DNA from: Bradyrhizobium arachidis
GTDB taxonomy: Bacteria > Pseudomonadota > Alphaproteobacteria > Rhizobiales > Xanthobacteraceae
Assembly: GCF_024758505.1 (NCBI RefSeq)
Contig: NZ_CP077970.1
Span: 6,076,001-6,140,000 of the forward strand
DNA length: 64,000 bases
Direction: 5' to 3'
The notes beneath the pieces are model-generated. The model was not told the origin of the DNA and did not search any database. It saw nothing but the letters and a program-made list of their open reading frames with translations. Positions 26,302 to 36,312 of the stretch are shown here, one piece after another; the stretch's first letter is position 1, and each line of letters begins with the position of its first letter. The position numbers were made by a program, and so were the translations under genes.

Positions 26302-28386
26302 ATGTCTATACGAGGCGAAGAGCCGGCGCGAGTCCACAGTCGGCGCCGGATTGGCAGAGAGGTCGACCTGGAGCAGCCAGCGAAAACCGTCCTGATCTGC
26401 TCGTGCGAAGACACGATGCGTCTCGACACGGCCGCGATCCGGCGCGGATGCCCGAACGCTGAGATCAAAACCTTCCGCCATCTCTGCGGCGCCGAGCTCG
26501 ATCACTTTCGTAAGGCTGCCGCGGCAGATGGCGCGCTGACGGTCGCCTGCACACAGCAGGCGGCGCAGTTTTCGGACGAAGCCGGCGAACGTGCTGACGC
26601 GATCGACTTCGTCAACATCCGCGAAACGGCCGGCTGGTCGCGCGACGGCGCGCGCGCCGGCGCGAAGATGGCGGCCCTGCTCGCGTCCGCATCAGTCCCG
26701 GCACCGGATTATCCGCTCGTCACCTTGTCGAGCGACGGCGTGGTCTTGATCTACGGGCGCGACGAAGCCGCAATCGAAGCCGGCCGCCTGCTTGCCGATC
26801 ACCTCGACGTCACGGTCATGCTGAAGCAACTCGGTGACACGGTGCCGCCGGCCGCAACGGTCTTCCCGATCGTGCAAGGCGCGATCCGCTCCGCAAAAGG
26901 GCATTTCGGTGCATTCGAGCTTACGATCGACGATTATGCGCGTCCTCGCCCCTCCTCGCGCGATCGCTTCGTGCTCGATACGCCCAGAAGCGGCGTCACG
27001 TCGCGCTGCGATCTCGTGCTCGACCTTTCGGGCGAGAGGCCGCTGTTTTCCGCCCATGATTTGCGCGACGGCTATCTGCGTGCCGATCCGAACGATCCCG
27101 CTGCAGTGCTGCGCGCGGTGCTGGCCGCGCGCGATCTCGTCGGCAGCTTCGACAAGCCGAAATACATCGACGTCACGCCCGATCTCTGCGCCCATTCGCG
27201 TTCGAAGCGCACGGGGTGCCATCGCTGTCTCGATCTCTGTCCGACCGGCGCGATCACGCCCGACGGCGATCACGTCGCGATCGATCCGAACATCTGCGCA
27301 GGTTGCGGCCAATGCGCGGCCGCCTGCCCGACCGGCGCGGTATCGTACACGTTACCGCCAGCGGATACGCAGCTCCAAAAGCTTCGCGCCATGTTGCTCG
27401 CCTATCACCAGGCCGGTGGCACGAATGCGGTGCTGCTGTTTCATGACAGCCCGCACGGCGCGCCGCTGATCGATGCCCTGGCACGACATGGCGACGGCCT
27501 GCCGGCGAACGTGCTTCCTTTTGCCGTCAACGAGCTCACGCAGGTCGGGCTGGACGCGATCGTCGGCGCATTCGCCTATGGGGTAACAGCCGTGCGCTTC
27601 CTGCTGCGCGCAAAGCCGCGCCACGATGTGACCGGACTATCGCAGACGATCAGCACGGCCGAGGCGATCCTTGGCGGCCTCGGATTTGAGGGCCGCCGCG
27701 TCGCCACCATCGAAACCGACGACCCCGACGCGCTCAGCGGCCATCTGACCGGCATCGGACCACTGGCGGCGGTCGCGACACCGGCGACCTTCAAGACGGT
27801 CGGCAAGCGGCGCGACCTCCTGCGCTTCGCCCTCAGCGAGTTGCATCGCCTCGCACCAAAACCGGTTGACGTGATCGCCCTGCCGCAGGGCGCGCCAGTC
27901 GGCGCTGTTAGCGTCGACACCGGCGGCTGCACCTTGTGCCTCGCTTGCGTCTCAGCATGCCCGACCGGCGCGCTGCGCGACGATCCCGATCGGCCAGTGC
28001 TGAAATTCATTGAGGATGCCTGCGTGCAATGCGGCCTGTGCCAGAGCACCTGTCCTGAAAAGGTCATCACGCTCAAGCCGCAGATCGATTTTCGCGCCGC
28101 CCGCGCGCCAGCCAAGATCATCAAGGAAGAGGAGCCTGCGCTCTGCGTGCGCTGCGGCACGGCCTTCGGCGTCAAGAGCACGATCGATCGCATCGCGGCC
28201 AAGCTCGAGGGCCGACACTGGATGTATCCCGCCGGCGACCGACGGATCGACGCACTCAGGATGTGCGCCGACTGCCGCGTCATCGTGATGAGCGAACAGC
28301 AGTTCGATCCGTTCAAGGGCGTTCCCGAACGCACGCCGCCGCGCACCACGGACGACTATCTGCGCGAGCGCGACAACAAGGAATAG
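26302..28386 (+). CDS. Multi-cluster 4Fe-4S ferredoxin of FDH cluster
   Basis: 694 aa from ATG 26302. The start is uncertain: there is no strong ribosome site, and the conserved part begins near residue 28 (KTVLICSCEDTM with Cys33/Cys35). Two paired [4Fe-4S] ferredoxin domains are visible: CHRCLDLCPTGAI with CAGCGQCAAACPTGAV (~310-350), and CTLCLACVSACPTGAL with CVQCGLCQSTCPEK (~540-590). A late Cys set follows (CVRCGTAFG and MCADC, ~620-660) and could hold a further cluster or zinc. The middle resembles HdrA-like or electron-transfer scaffolds without a flavin motif I can recognise. Divergent from the accessory block; probably an electron carrier or assembly factor for formate dehydrogenase. 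Confidence 0.82.
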   Translation: MSIRGEEPARVHSRRRIGREVDLEQPAKTVLICSCEDTMRLDTAAIRRGCPNAEIKTFRHLCGAELDHFRKAAAADGALTVACTQQAAQFSDEAGERADAIDFVNIRETAGWSRDGARAGAKMAALLASASVPAPDYPLVTLSSDGVVLIYGRDEAAIEAGRLLADHLDVTVMLKQLGDTVPPAATVFPIVQGAIRSAKGHFGAFELTIDDYARPRPSSRDRFVLDTPRSGVTSRCDLVLDLSGERPLFSAHDLRDGYLRADPNDPAAVLRAVLAARDLVGSFDKPKYIDVTPDLCAHSRSKRTGCHRCLDLCPTGAITPDGDHVAIDPNICAGCGQCAAACPTGAVSYTLPPADTQLQKLRAMLLAYHQAGGTNAVLLFHDSPHGAPLIDALARHGDGLPANVLPFAVNELTQVGLDAIVGAFAYGVTAVRFLLRAKPRHDVTGLSQTISTAEAILGGLGFEGRRVATIETDDPDALSGHLTGIGPLAAVATPATFKTVGKRRDLLRFALSELHRLAPKPVDVIALPQGAPVGAVSVDTGGCTLCLACVSACPTGALRDDPDRPVLKFIEDACVQCGLCQSTCPEKVITLKPQIDFRAARAPAKIIKEEEPALCVRCGTAFGVKSTIDRIAAKLEGRHWMYPAGDRRIDALRMCADCRVIVMSEQQFDPFKGVPERTPPRTTDDYLRERDNKE

Positions 28387-28406
28387 GCGCCAACCACGGA
28401 CATCTT

Positions 28407-29696
28407 CTAGCGCGACGTCGCGCGGCCGAGGAAGTCGGTCAGCGCGCGGCGATCCTCGGCCGAGCCGATGCGCTGCTCCGGCATCTTGGTGCCGGGCGTA
28501 AAGACATTCGGTCCGACCTCAAACAGTTTTGCGACCGTCTCCGGCGTCCAGACGATGTCCATCGTCTTCAGCGCGTCGGAGAAGCGATAGCCGGGGAGAG
28601 ACGCGATCTTGCGGCCGAAGAGTCCTGCGAGCGTCGGGCCCGCGCGCTGAACCTCCTTGTCTGACAGGGTGTGACAGGCAACGCACGCCCGAAACACATC
28701 GGCGCCGTGATCGCCGGCATAAGGCGCGAGCGGATCGGCCGGCGTACCCAGGAGGTTCGAACCGATGGGGTCGCCGGTACGCGCATTCCAGCGCCTAATC
28801 TTGCCGTCAGCGCCGCCCGTCACCAGCGTCTCGCCATCCGGCAGGAACGCGACCGACCACACCGGCAGCCCTGGCCCCACCAGCGTCCGCAACAGGCTGC
28901 GCGTCTTGCGATCGACGATCGCCACCGTGCCGCCGATACCGGCGGCCGCGATCAGGATTCCGTCACCGGAGAGCGCCAGCGCCACGACGGGTGTCGGGCC
29001 AACCGCGACCTCGCCCGCCGGTTTGCCGTCGGCATCAAGCATCCGCAACTTGCCGTCCGCGGCACCGGTGACGATCTCGCCATCGGGCGCAATCGTCACC
29101 GCATTCAGAGGTGCCCGCAACGTGACAGTGTCGGACGTGCCGTCCGCGAGGCGCCAGATCCGCACGGTGAGATCATAGCCCACACTGACGAGCGACTTGC
29201 CGTCCGGCGCAAACGCGACGCCGTTGACGTTTTGCGAATGCCCTTCGAGTACGCGTGATCCGCCGTCCGACAGCGACCAGAGCCGCACCGTGCGGTCCCA
29301 TGACGCGGAAGCGAGACGCGACGCATCGGGCGCGACCGCGAGCGCGACGATTGGCCCGGCATGGCCCTCGAGCACCGCGTCCGGTTGCGGCCGGCCTTCC
29401 GTCCAGAGTGCGATGCGGCCGTCCGCGCCGGCGGTTGCCATGCGCGCGCCGCCGAGGAACGCGACCGCATTCACCGCATCGCTGTGGAAGCGCAGCACCT
29501 GCTCAGCCGCCTCGCTCGACAATGACCACCGGATCGCGGCCGTGTCAAAGCTGCCCGACAGCACCGTCTTGCCGTCGGTCGACACCGCGATGGCGCGAAC
29601 GGGCCCGCCATGTCCCATCAACTGCGCGCGTGCAGGCGGTGGCCCGAGCGACGACAGCGCGAGAAGCAGAGCGGCGGAAAGCAAACGGAAATGCAT
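28407..29696 (-). CDS. Periplasmic WD40 beta-propeller fused to cytochrome c
   Basis: 429 aa from ATG 29696, chosen because it begins directly with a signal peptide (MHFRLLSAALLLALSS to PPARAQ); ATG 29738 would add 14 residues. About seven WD40-like repeats (GHGGPVRAIAVSTDGKTVLS, then blades with FAPDGKSLVS and FLPDGETLVTG) are followed by a class I cytochrome c: CVACH haem site (~345) and axial Met in GTKMPEQ. Such fusions may scaffold electron transfer in the periplasm. Gene order after FDH suggests, but does not prove, a respiratory partner. Convergent with the ferredoxin gene, 20-base gap. Confidence 0.88.
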   Translation of the reverse strand: MHFRLLSAALLLALSSLGPPPARAQLMGHGGPVRAIAVSTDGKTVLSGSFDTAAIRWSLSSEAAEQVLRFHSDAVNAVAFLGGARMATAGADGRIALWTEGRPQPDAVLEGHAGPIVALAVAPDASRLASASWDRTVRLWSLSDGGSRVLEGHSQNVNGVAFAPDGKSLVSVGYDLTVRIWRLADGTSDTVTLRAPLNAVTIAPDGEIVTGAADGKLRMLDADGKPAGEVAVGPTPVVALALSGDGILIAAAGIGGTVAIVDRKTRSLLRTLVGPGLPVWSVAFLPDGETLVTGGADGKIRRWNARTGDPIGSNLLGTPADPLAPYAGDHGADVFRACVACHTLSDKEVQRAGPTLAGLFGRKIASLPGYRFSDALKTMDIVWTPETVAKLFEVGPNVFTPGTKMPEQRIGSAEDRRALTDFLGRATSR

Positions 29697-29779
29697 GAGC
29701 AGTCCGGGCCGGTTGCTGGGAAGCAGACGCCTCCCCATTCTGCCCGAACTTTCCGTCCCGGCAAAAGCGCTAGCCTGCC

Positions 29780-30055
29780 CTATTTCTCCGGCGCGACGAC
29801 CGTTTTGTCAGATCCTTCCGGCGCCGCCTGCATGCCGGGCGGGCTCTGGCCTTGCGGACTTTCGGCGGGCGCACCGCCGGATTGCGTGTTGAGCGGCCCG
29901 GTCCAGCCCTGCGGCTGCAACTGCCCCTTGTCCTCCGGCGGCGTGCGTGCCGTTCCGACCGTCGCAGAATTCGCGTTGCCCTGATCCGGCTCGGCGGTGG
30001 CGCCGCCGCAGCCGAAGGCGGCCGTCAGGCAGACGATGAGCACAAGGGTCCGCAC
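29780..30055 (-). CDS. Small putative lipoprotein
   Basis: 91 aa. Short basic start (MRT), hydrophobic core (LVLIVCLTAAFG) and Cys16 in AAFGC, a plausible lipobox. The mature part is low complexity, rich in Pro/Gly/Gln (PPEDKGQLQPQGWTG, SPQGQSPPGMQ). No domain recognised. It lies 83 bases upstream of the WD40-cytochrome gene on the same strand. Its composition suggests a surface linker-like lipoprotein of unknown role. Confidence 0.6.
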   Translation of the reverse strand: MRTLVLIVCLTAAFGCGGATAEPDQGNANSATVGTARTPPEDKGQLQPQGWTGPLNTQSGGAPAESPQGQSPPGMQAAPEGSDKTVVAPEK

Positions 30056-30174
30056 GGGGATATCTCCGTTCGTTGATCCAACTCAACGACAGCGACCTGC
30101 CTTCGTTCCAGATTGCGACAAGCGGCGCCTTGAGCCGCAGGACAGCCGAACCTAGGATGGTTCAGAGGCCGGCC

Positions 30175-30414
30175 ATGCACATACGAGCAAAAGCGTATCT
30201 GCAATTGATCGCGCGGTGGCGCAGTGCCCGGGCGCTATTGTCACGGCGTCAGGGTGCTGCGAGCCGGAAAGCCTCGCCGGCCCTCATCCTCGCCGCGACC
30301 ACGCTGGCGCTGCTGCTGGCGATCCTCGAAATCGACCTGCATGCGGCAGATCTGCAATCCCTCGGATTGCTCGGCCACTACGTCGCGATCGATCCGATGC
30401 TGCTGAGCCCTTGA
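30175..30414 (+). CDS. Small membrane protein, hypothetical
   Basis: 79 aa from ATG 30175, preceded by AGAGG six bases upstream; the frame is open from 30073. A basic N-terminus (HIRAKAYLQLIARWRSARALLSRR) is followed by one hydrophobic helix (PALILAATTLALLLAILEI). This charge pattern fits a single-pass inner-membrane protein. No family recognised. It sits between two convergent/divergent small genes; the call rests on composition and the ribosome site alone. Confidence 0.42.
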   Translation: MHIRAKAYLQLIARWRSARALLSRRQGAASRKASPALILAATTLALLLAILEIDLHAADLQSLGLLGHYVAIDPMLLSP

Positions 30415-30421
30415 GGGTGTC

Positions 30422-30637
30422 TTAAGGCTTGACGTCCCGCGGGAAGACCAGCGAGCGGTCCTCGAAATCCTGCACGGGCAGTTGGCCGGCTTGGGCGACG
30501 CTGGCGCTGTCTTGCGATGCCGATGCGCGCGCCTGTCCGACAGTGCCGCCGTCGAGGTGAGAATGTGATCGCATTGCGCCGGTCGCAACGGCGAGCAAGG
30601 CGGCGGAAACCAGTCCTGAGATGATCAGGCGCGACAT
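30422..30637 (-). CDS. Small exported protein, hypothetical
   Basis: 71 aa. ATG 30637 follows TGGAGG at five bases, so the upstream ATG at 30649 is not used. A signal peptide (MSRLIISGLVSAALLAVATGA) precedes a ~50-residue polar part ending VQDFEDRSLVFPRDVKP. Small secreted proteins with this pattern are common in this genus by my recollection; no function is known. It ends 8 bases from the stop of the convergent small membrane protein. Confidence 0.6.
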   Translation of the reverse strand: MSRLIISGLVSAALLAVATGAMRSHSHLDGGTVGQARASASQDSASVAQAGQLPVQDFEDRSLVFPRDVKP

Positions 30638-30793
30638 GCGAACCTCCATTGGTTCTGTACGTATCGACGACCTGATTAGTGTGGAACGTGAGGTTCCACT
30701 GTGAGCCGCTTCACACCTCCCTATTCGTTGATCACAAGGTGATGTCAGGCAAGCGCGGCGGACAACGAGTTCCGCCGCGCCTGCCGCTTCCAG

Positions 30794-32290
30794 CTATTCC
30801 CAAGCCCACGCCGAAAAGTCGTTTTCGAATTGCGGAACTTCCTTCCACACGCCCTTCAGCTTCTTGTTGGTGATGGTGATCAATTGCGGCTGGAACAGGA
30901 AGCCGGCGACCGCATCGGTCGCCAGCATCCGCTGGGCATCGCCAAGCAGTTTTGCGCGACCGGCTTCGTCAGGCGTCGTCACGATCTGCTTGTAGAGCGC
31001 GTTGAACGCCTCGTTGTTGTAGCCAAGATAGTAGTCGGGCTCGGTGATCTTGACGAGGTCGAAAGGCTCGACATGGCTGACGATGGTGAGATCGAAATTG
31101 TGCGGCCCGTTGCCGGCAAAGACCTGCGACAGCCATTGCGCCCATTCGACGTTCTCGATCTTGGCGATGATGCCGACCTTCGCCAGCTGCGCCGCGAGAA
31201 CCTCCCCGCCTTGCCGCGCGTAGGACGGCGGCGGCAGCTTGAGGGAGAGCTCGAGCGGCGCGGTGACACCGGCTTCCGCGAGCAGCTTCTTGGCCTTCTC
31301 GGGGTCGTAAGGATTGATGCCGGTGGTGTCGACATAGCCGAGCGATCCCGGCACGTAGAAACTGCCGATCGGCGTGCCGAAACCGTCAACGGCCCCGTCG
31401 ATCATCGCCTTGCGGTCGATCGCGGCGAGGATCGCGCGGCGAACCCGCACGTCGTCGAGCGGCTTCTTCTTCTCGTTGATGGCGACGATGGTCTTCGCCT
31501 TGGAGCCGCCGATTTGCACGTTGAAGCGCGGATCGGCCTTGAACTGCGCAAGGCTGCGGGCTGCGGCTACACGCGGAAATGCATCGACGTCGCCGGACAG
31601 CAGGGCCGCGACCTGCGCCGCCGGATCGGAGATGAAACGGATCGTCACCTTGGAGAGCTTGATCGCCGCGGCATTGCGATAGTCGGCCCATTTGTTGAGC
31701 GTGATCGACGATCCCTTGGTCCAGCCACCGAGCTGATAGGGCCCGGTGCCGACCGGTTGCGTCACATTGGTCGGCGCGCTCTTGGGCTCGACGATCGAGC
31801 CGCTCGCCTGCCCCAAGAGAAACGGCAGGTTCGGCTCGGAATATTTCACAGCAATGACGATGGTGTCCGCGTCAGGCGCGGTCACGGACTCGAAGCTCTG
31901 GAACAGGCTCTTGTCCTTGTTGGTGCTGGTCGGCACCGCATTGCGATCGAACGAGAACTTCACTGCCGCAGAATCAAAGGGCTCGCCGTTGTGGAATTTG
32001 ACGCCCTTGCGCAGCTTGAACGTATAGGTCTTCAAGTCGGGCGAGGCCTGCCAGCTCTCGGCCAGCAGGGGCGACACGGAGCCATCTTCGTTGATCTTGG
32101 TCAGCGTCTCATAGACGTTGTAAAGCGTCACCTCCGCGATCGCTGCGGCGGCCGCGACGGTGGGATCGAGGCCCGGTGGCTCCAGCGCCATCGCCATGAC
32201 GACGCTGTCCTTCTTGCCCTGCGCCAGGGCGGGCAGCGGTGCCGCGGCAAAGGCGGCGGCAACCGCGACAATGATGAGCTTCTTGAACAT
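30794..32290 (-). CDS. ABC transporter substrate-binding protein, oligopeptide (family 5) type
   Basis: 498 aa from ATG 32290 (GGGGAG ahead), beginning with a signal peptide (MFKKLIIVAVAAAFAAAPLPALAQ). SBP family 5 features: ALEPPGLDPTVA near the mature N-terminus, YNVYETLTKINEDG, LAESWQ, FKLRKGVKFHNGEPF and DVRVRRAILAAIDRKAM. It binds peptides or similar solutes in the periplasm for the DppBCDF-like system encoded just upstream on the same strand. It is the last gene of the operon, an unusual place for the binding protein. The amidase at the operon head suggests an amide or dipeptide-like ligand. Confidence 0.92.
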   Translation of the reverse strand: MFKKLIIVAVAAAFAAAPLPALAQGKKDSVVMAMALEPPGLDPTVAAAAAIAEVTLYNVYETLTKINEDGSVSPLLAESWQASPDLKTYTFKLRKGVKFHNGEPFDSAAVKFSFDRNAVPTSTNKDKSLFQSFESVTAPDADTIVIAVKYSEPNLPFLLGQASGSIVEPKSAPTNVTQPVGTGPYQLGGWTKGSSITLNKWADYRNAAAIKLSKVTIRFISDPAAQVAALLSGDVDAFPRVAAARSLAQFKADPRFNVQIGGSKAKTIVAINEKKKPLDDVRVRRAILAAIDRKAMIDGAVDGFGTPIGSFYVPGSLGYVDTTGINPYDPEKAKKLLAEAGVTAPLELSLKLPPPSYARQGGEVLAAQLAKVGIIAKIENVEWAQWLSQVFAGNGPHNFDLTIVSHVEPFDLVKITEPDYYLGYNNEAFNALYKQIVTTPDEAGRAKLLGDAQRMLATDAVAGFLFQPQLITITNKKLKGVWKEVPQFENDFSAWAWE

Positions 32291-32346
32291 CGATTTTTCT
32301 CCCCGGCCATTCACGTGACTAATTTACGCCAATCCGCGCCCCGACG

Positions 32347-33356
<1,010 letters not shown>

Positions 33357-33360
<4 letters not shown>

Positions 33361-34373
33361 GCGGACGCCCCGACGCGTTCAGCCATCGACACATCTGTCC
33401 TGATACAGCGGACGCCGTGACCGGGTCCGACGTCTACGACAGGCGGAAGTACGGCGCGACAGGCGTCGATCACGAGCGGACAGCGATCTGCAAAGGTGCA
33501 GCCGGCAGGCAGATCGGCAAGCTCGGGCACCGTGCCGGTGATGGTCTTCAGCCGCGTCCCCTTGCGTGCGCCGAGGCGCGGACGGGCCCGGAACAGCCCC
33601 TGCGTATAGGGATGGCCCATGCGCCTGAAGACCTCGTTGGTCGGTCCGCTCTCCACCACGGCGCCGCCATACATCACCATCATGCGCTGGACGTTCTCGG
33701 CGATGACGCCGAGATCGTGCGAGATCAGGATCATGGACATGCCGCGCTCCTCGACGAGATCGGCGATGAGATCGAGGATCTGGCCCTGAATCGTGACGTC
33801 GAGCGCGGTGGTCGGCTCGTCCGCGATCAACAGATCAGGCTCGCAGGCGAGCGCCATGGCGATGGTGACGCGCTGGCGCTGGCCGCCGGAGAACTGGTGC
33901 GGATAGGCATCGACGCGCTTGGCCGCATCGGGAAGGCCGACGCGATCGAGCAGCGCGATCGCTTCGCGCCGCGCCTGTGCCGCTGAATAGTTCTTGTGCC
34001 GCCGGAGCGGCTCGGCCACCTGATGCCCGATCGTGTGCATCGGATTGAGCGCGGTCATCGGCTCCTGAAAGATCATGCTGATGCGGTTGCCGCGCAGCTT
34101 GCAGTAATCGGCATCGGAGAGCCTTGCGAGCTCGCTTCCGTCGAGCCGGATGCTGCCGCCGATCACGGCGCTGTCCGGCAGCAGTCCCATCAGCGCCAGC
34201 GCGGTGACGGATTTGCCGCAGCCGGATTCGCCGACAAGGCCCAGCGTCTCACCGCGCTTCAGCGCAAAGCTGACGCCCCGGACGGCCTGCGCCGGCCCAC
34301 GGCTGGTATTGAGCCGGACGCCCAGGCCTTCGACCTCGATCAGGGGCGCGTTCGCGGGGCCAGCCATTCTCAT
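33357..34373 (-). CDS. ABC ATP-binding protein, DppD/OppD type
   Basis: 338 aa. Walker [13 protein letters not shown], the [17 protein letters not shown] box characteristic of oligopeptide ATPases, signature [15 protein letters not shown], Walker [13 protein letters not shown], and C-terminal [18 protein letters not shown] 34373 overlaps the permease stop; an in-frame ATG two codons later is equally possible. It forms the ATPase heterodimer with the DppF-like protein. Confidence 0.93.
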
Positions 34374-35266
34374 CGCTCCCGCGCCAGTCGGGGATCGAGC
34401 AGATCGCGCAATCCGTCGCCGAGAAGATTGAGGCCGAGCACCGCGACCGCGATCGCCGCGCCAGGATAGACCGCCAGCATCGGCGACTGGAACAGCAAAG
34501 TCTGCGCATCGTTCAGCATGCGGCCCCAGGACGGCTGCGGCGGCTGGGTGCCGAGCCCGAGATAGGAAAGCGCGGCTTCCGCAAGGATCGCCAGCGCGAA
34601 CTGGATCGTCGCCTGCACGATCAGGATCGACAGGATGTTCGGCAGTACATGCTCAATGGTGATGCGAAAGGCACCCTTCCCCGATGCGCGTGCCGCGAGG
34701 ACGAATTCGCGCGCCCAGATCGCATTGGCCGAGCCGCGCGTCACCCGGACGAAGGTCGGTATCTGGAAGATGCCGATGGCGGTGATCGAGGTCACCATGC
34801 CGGGACCTACGACCGCGGCAAGCATGATCGCAGAGAGAACGGCCGGAAAAGCGAAGGTGAAATCGCTCATGCGCATGATGAGCTCTTCGGTCCAGCCTTT
34901 TCGCGCGGCGGCGATCAAGCCGAGGCAGACGCCGACGCTGAGCCCGATCCCGACCGCGATGATGCCGACCGCGATGGTCGAGCGCGCACCGACCAGCAGC
35001 AGCGAGACGATGTCGCGGCCGAAGGCATCGGTGCCGAGCCAGTGCGACCACGACGGCGGCCGCAGTTTTGAGGCGATGTCGATCTCGTAGGCAGACCACG
35101 GCGTCCACACCAGCGACAGCAACGCGGAGCCGATCACGAGGCACACCAGCGCGCCACCGAGCACGAAGCTGCGATGCCGGAACGCGCGGCGCCAGAAGCC
35201 GGTCGCGGGCCGCGACGGCGCTGGTGTGATCGGCAAGCCGACGGCTGCGGTCAGCGGATCGCTCAC
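34370..35266 (-). CDS. ABC permease, DppC/OppC type
   Basis: 298 aa. An N-terminal cytoplasmic stretch precedes a first helix (FVLGGALVCLVIGSALLSLV), a periplasmic loop containing HWLGTDAFGRDIVS (the OppC signature), and a five-helix BPD_transp_1 domain with the ARASGKGAFRITIEHVLPN cytoplasmic loop (EAA-type) that contacts the ATPases. GTG start overlapping the DppB stop (GTGA). Inner-membrane half of the transporter. Confidence 0.93.
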   Translation of the reverse strand: MSDPLTAAVGLPITPAPSRPATGFWRRAFRHRSFVLGGALVCLVIGSALLSLVWTPWSAYEIDIASKLRPPSWSHWLGTDAFGRDIVSLLLVGARSTIAVGIIAVGIGLSVGVCLGLIAAARKGWTEELIMRMSDFTFAFPAVLSAIMLAAVVGPGMVTSITAIGIFQIPTFVRVTRGSANAIWAREFVLAARASGKGAFRITIEHVLPNILSILIVQATIQFALAILAEAALSYLGLGTQPPQPSWGRMLNDAQTLLFQSPMLAVYPGAAIAVAVLGLNLLGDGLRDLLDPRLARER

Positions 35267-36213
35267 AGGTCATGAACCTTGATGCGGGGATCGATGAAAG
35301 CATAAAGCACATCGACCACGAAATTGACGATGACCACCATGGCCGCGAGCAGCATCACGCAGTTGCGCACCACGATCAGGTCGCGATTGGCAATCGACTG
35401 GAAGATGAGACGGCCGAGGCCCGGCAGGTAGAACACGTTCTCGATCACGATGGTGCCGGCAAGCAGATTGGCGAATTGCAGGCCCATCACGGTCATGACA
35501 GGGATCATGGCGTTGCGCAGCACATGGCTCCAGAGCACCTCGCGCTTGCCGAGCCCTTTTGCGCGCGCGGTGCGCACAAAGTCCTCACGCAGGACCTCCA
35601 GCACCGCCGAGCGCGTGACACGGGCCAGGATCGCCGCCTGCACCACCGACAGCGAGAAGGCCGGCAGCAGCAGAGATCTCACGCCCGGCCAGACGCCGTC
35701 CTCCCAGCCGGCGAACCCGCCCGCCGACAGCCATTGCAGCCGCACCGAGAACAACAGGATCAGCAGGATGGCGAACCAGAAATTTGGCAGCGCAATCCCG
35801 ATCTGGGTCAGCGACATGACGCCGACGTCGCCGATCTTGTTGTGGTTGGCGGCGGTATAGATTCCGGCCGACAGCGCCAGCGTCACGGTCAGCGACATCG
35901 AGATGATCGCCAGCGGAACGGTCAGCGTCAGCCGCTCCGCGATCAGGCCGGCGACCGGCGTGCCGTAGACATAGCTGTTGCCGAGGTCGCCGACCGCCAT
36001 GCCCTTGAGCCATTGCAAATAGCGAAGCATCAGCGGCTGATCCAGGCCGAGCTTGACGGTGAGCGCGCGCACCGCATCCGGCGAGGCATCGGCGCCCATC
36101 AGCATCTGCGCGGCGTTGCCGGGAAGTGCGTCGAGCACCAGGAAAATGATCAGGGATGCGCCGACCAGCGTCGCCAGCAAGGTCACAAGCCGCCGTAAGA
36201 CAAATACGCTCAT
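35263..36213 (-). CDS. ABC permease, DppB/OppB type
   Basis: 316 aa. Starts MSVFVLRRLVTLLATLVGAS, the usual DppB first helix. It contains the LGLDQPLMLRYLQWL periplasmic motif, six predicted helices and the EAA-like loop (TARAKGLGKREVLWSHVLRN). Pairs with the DppC-like permease, which starts within its stop. It lies 99 bases after the amidase stop and belongs to the same operon by orientation and spacing. Confidence 0.93.
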   Translation of the reverse strand: MSVFVLRRLVTLLATLVGASLIIFLVLDALPGNAAQMLMGADASPDAVRALTVKLGLDQPLMLRYLQWLKGMAVGDLGNSYVYGTPVAGLIAERLTLTVPLAIISMSLTVTLALSAGIYTAANHNKIGDVGVMSLTQIGIALPNFWFAILLILLFSVRLQWLSAGGFAGWEDGVWPGVRSLLLPAFSLSVVQAAILARVTRSAVLEVLREDFVRTARAKGLGKREVLWSHVLRNAMIPVMTVMGLQFANLLAGTIVIENVFYLPGLGRLIFQSIANRDLIVVRNCVMLLAAMVVIVNFVVDVLYAFIDPRIKVHDL

Positions 36214-36312
36214 GCGCTTTCGGGCTCAGGGCTTCCGGTTTCGACGCTTCCTCTCGGCACGATCAACATGTCCCGATGTCGGACGCAAGCCCCTTGCTGC
36301 ACGGGTCTCTCC

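Noticed and set aside
28753..28762. GGTTCGAACC, resembling a tRNA T-loop
   Set aside because: It is a simple palindrome inside the cytochrome gene; no tRNA arms around it can be drawn.
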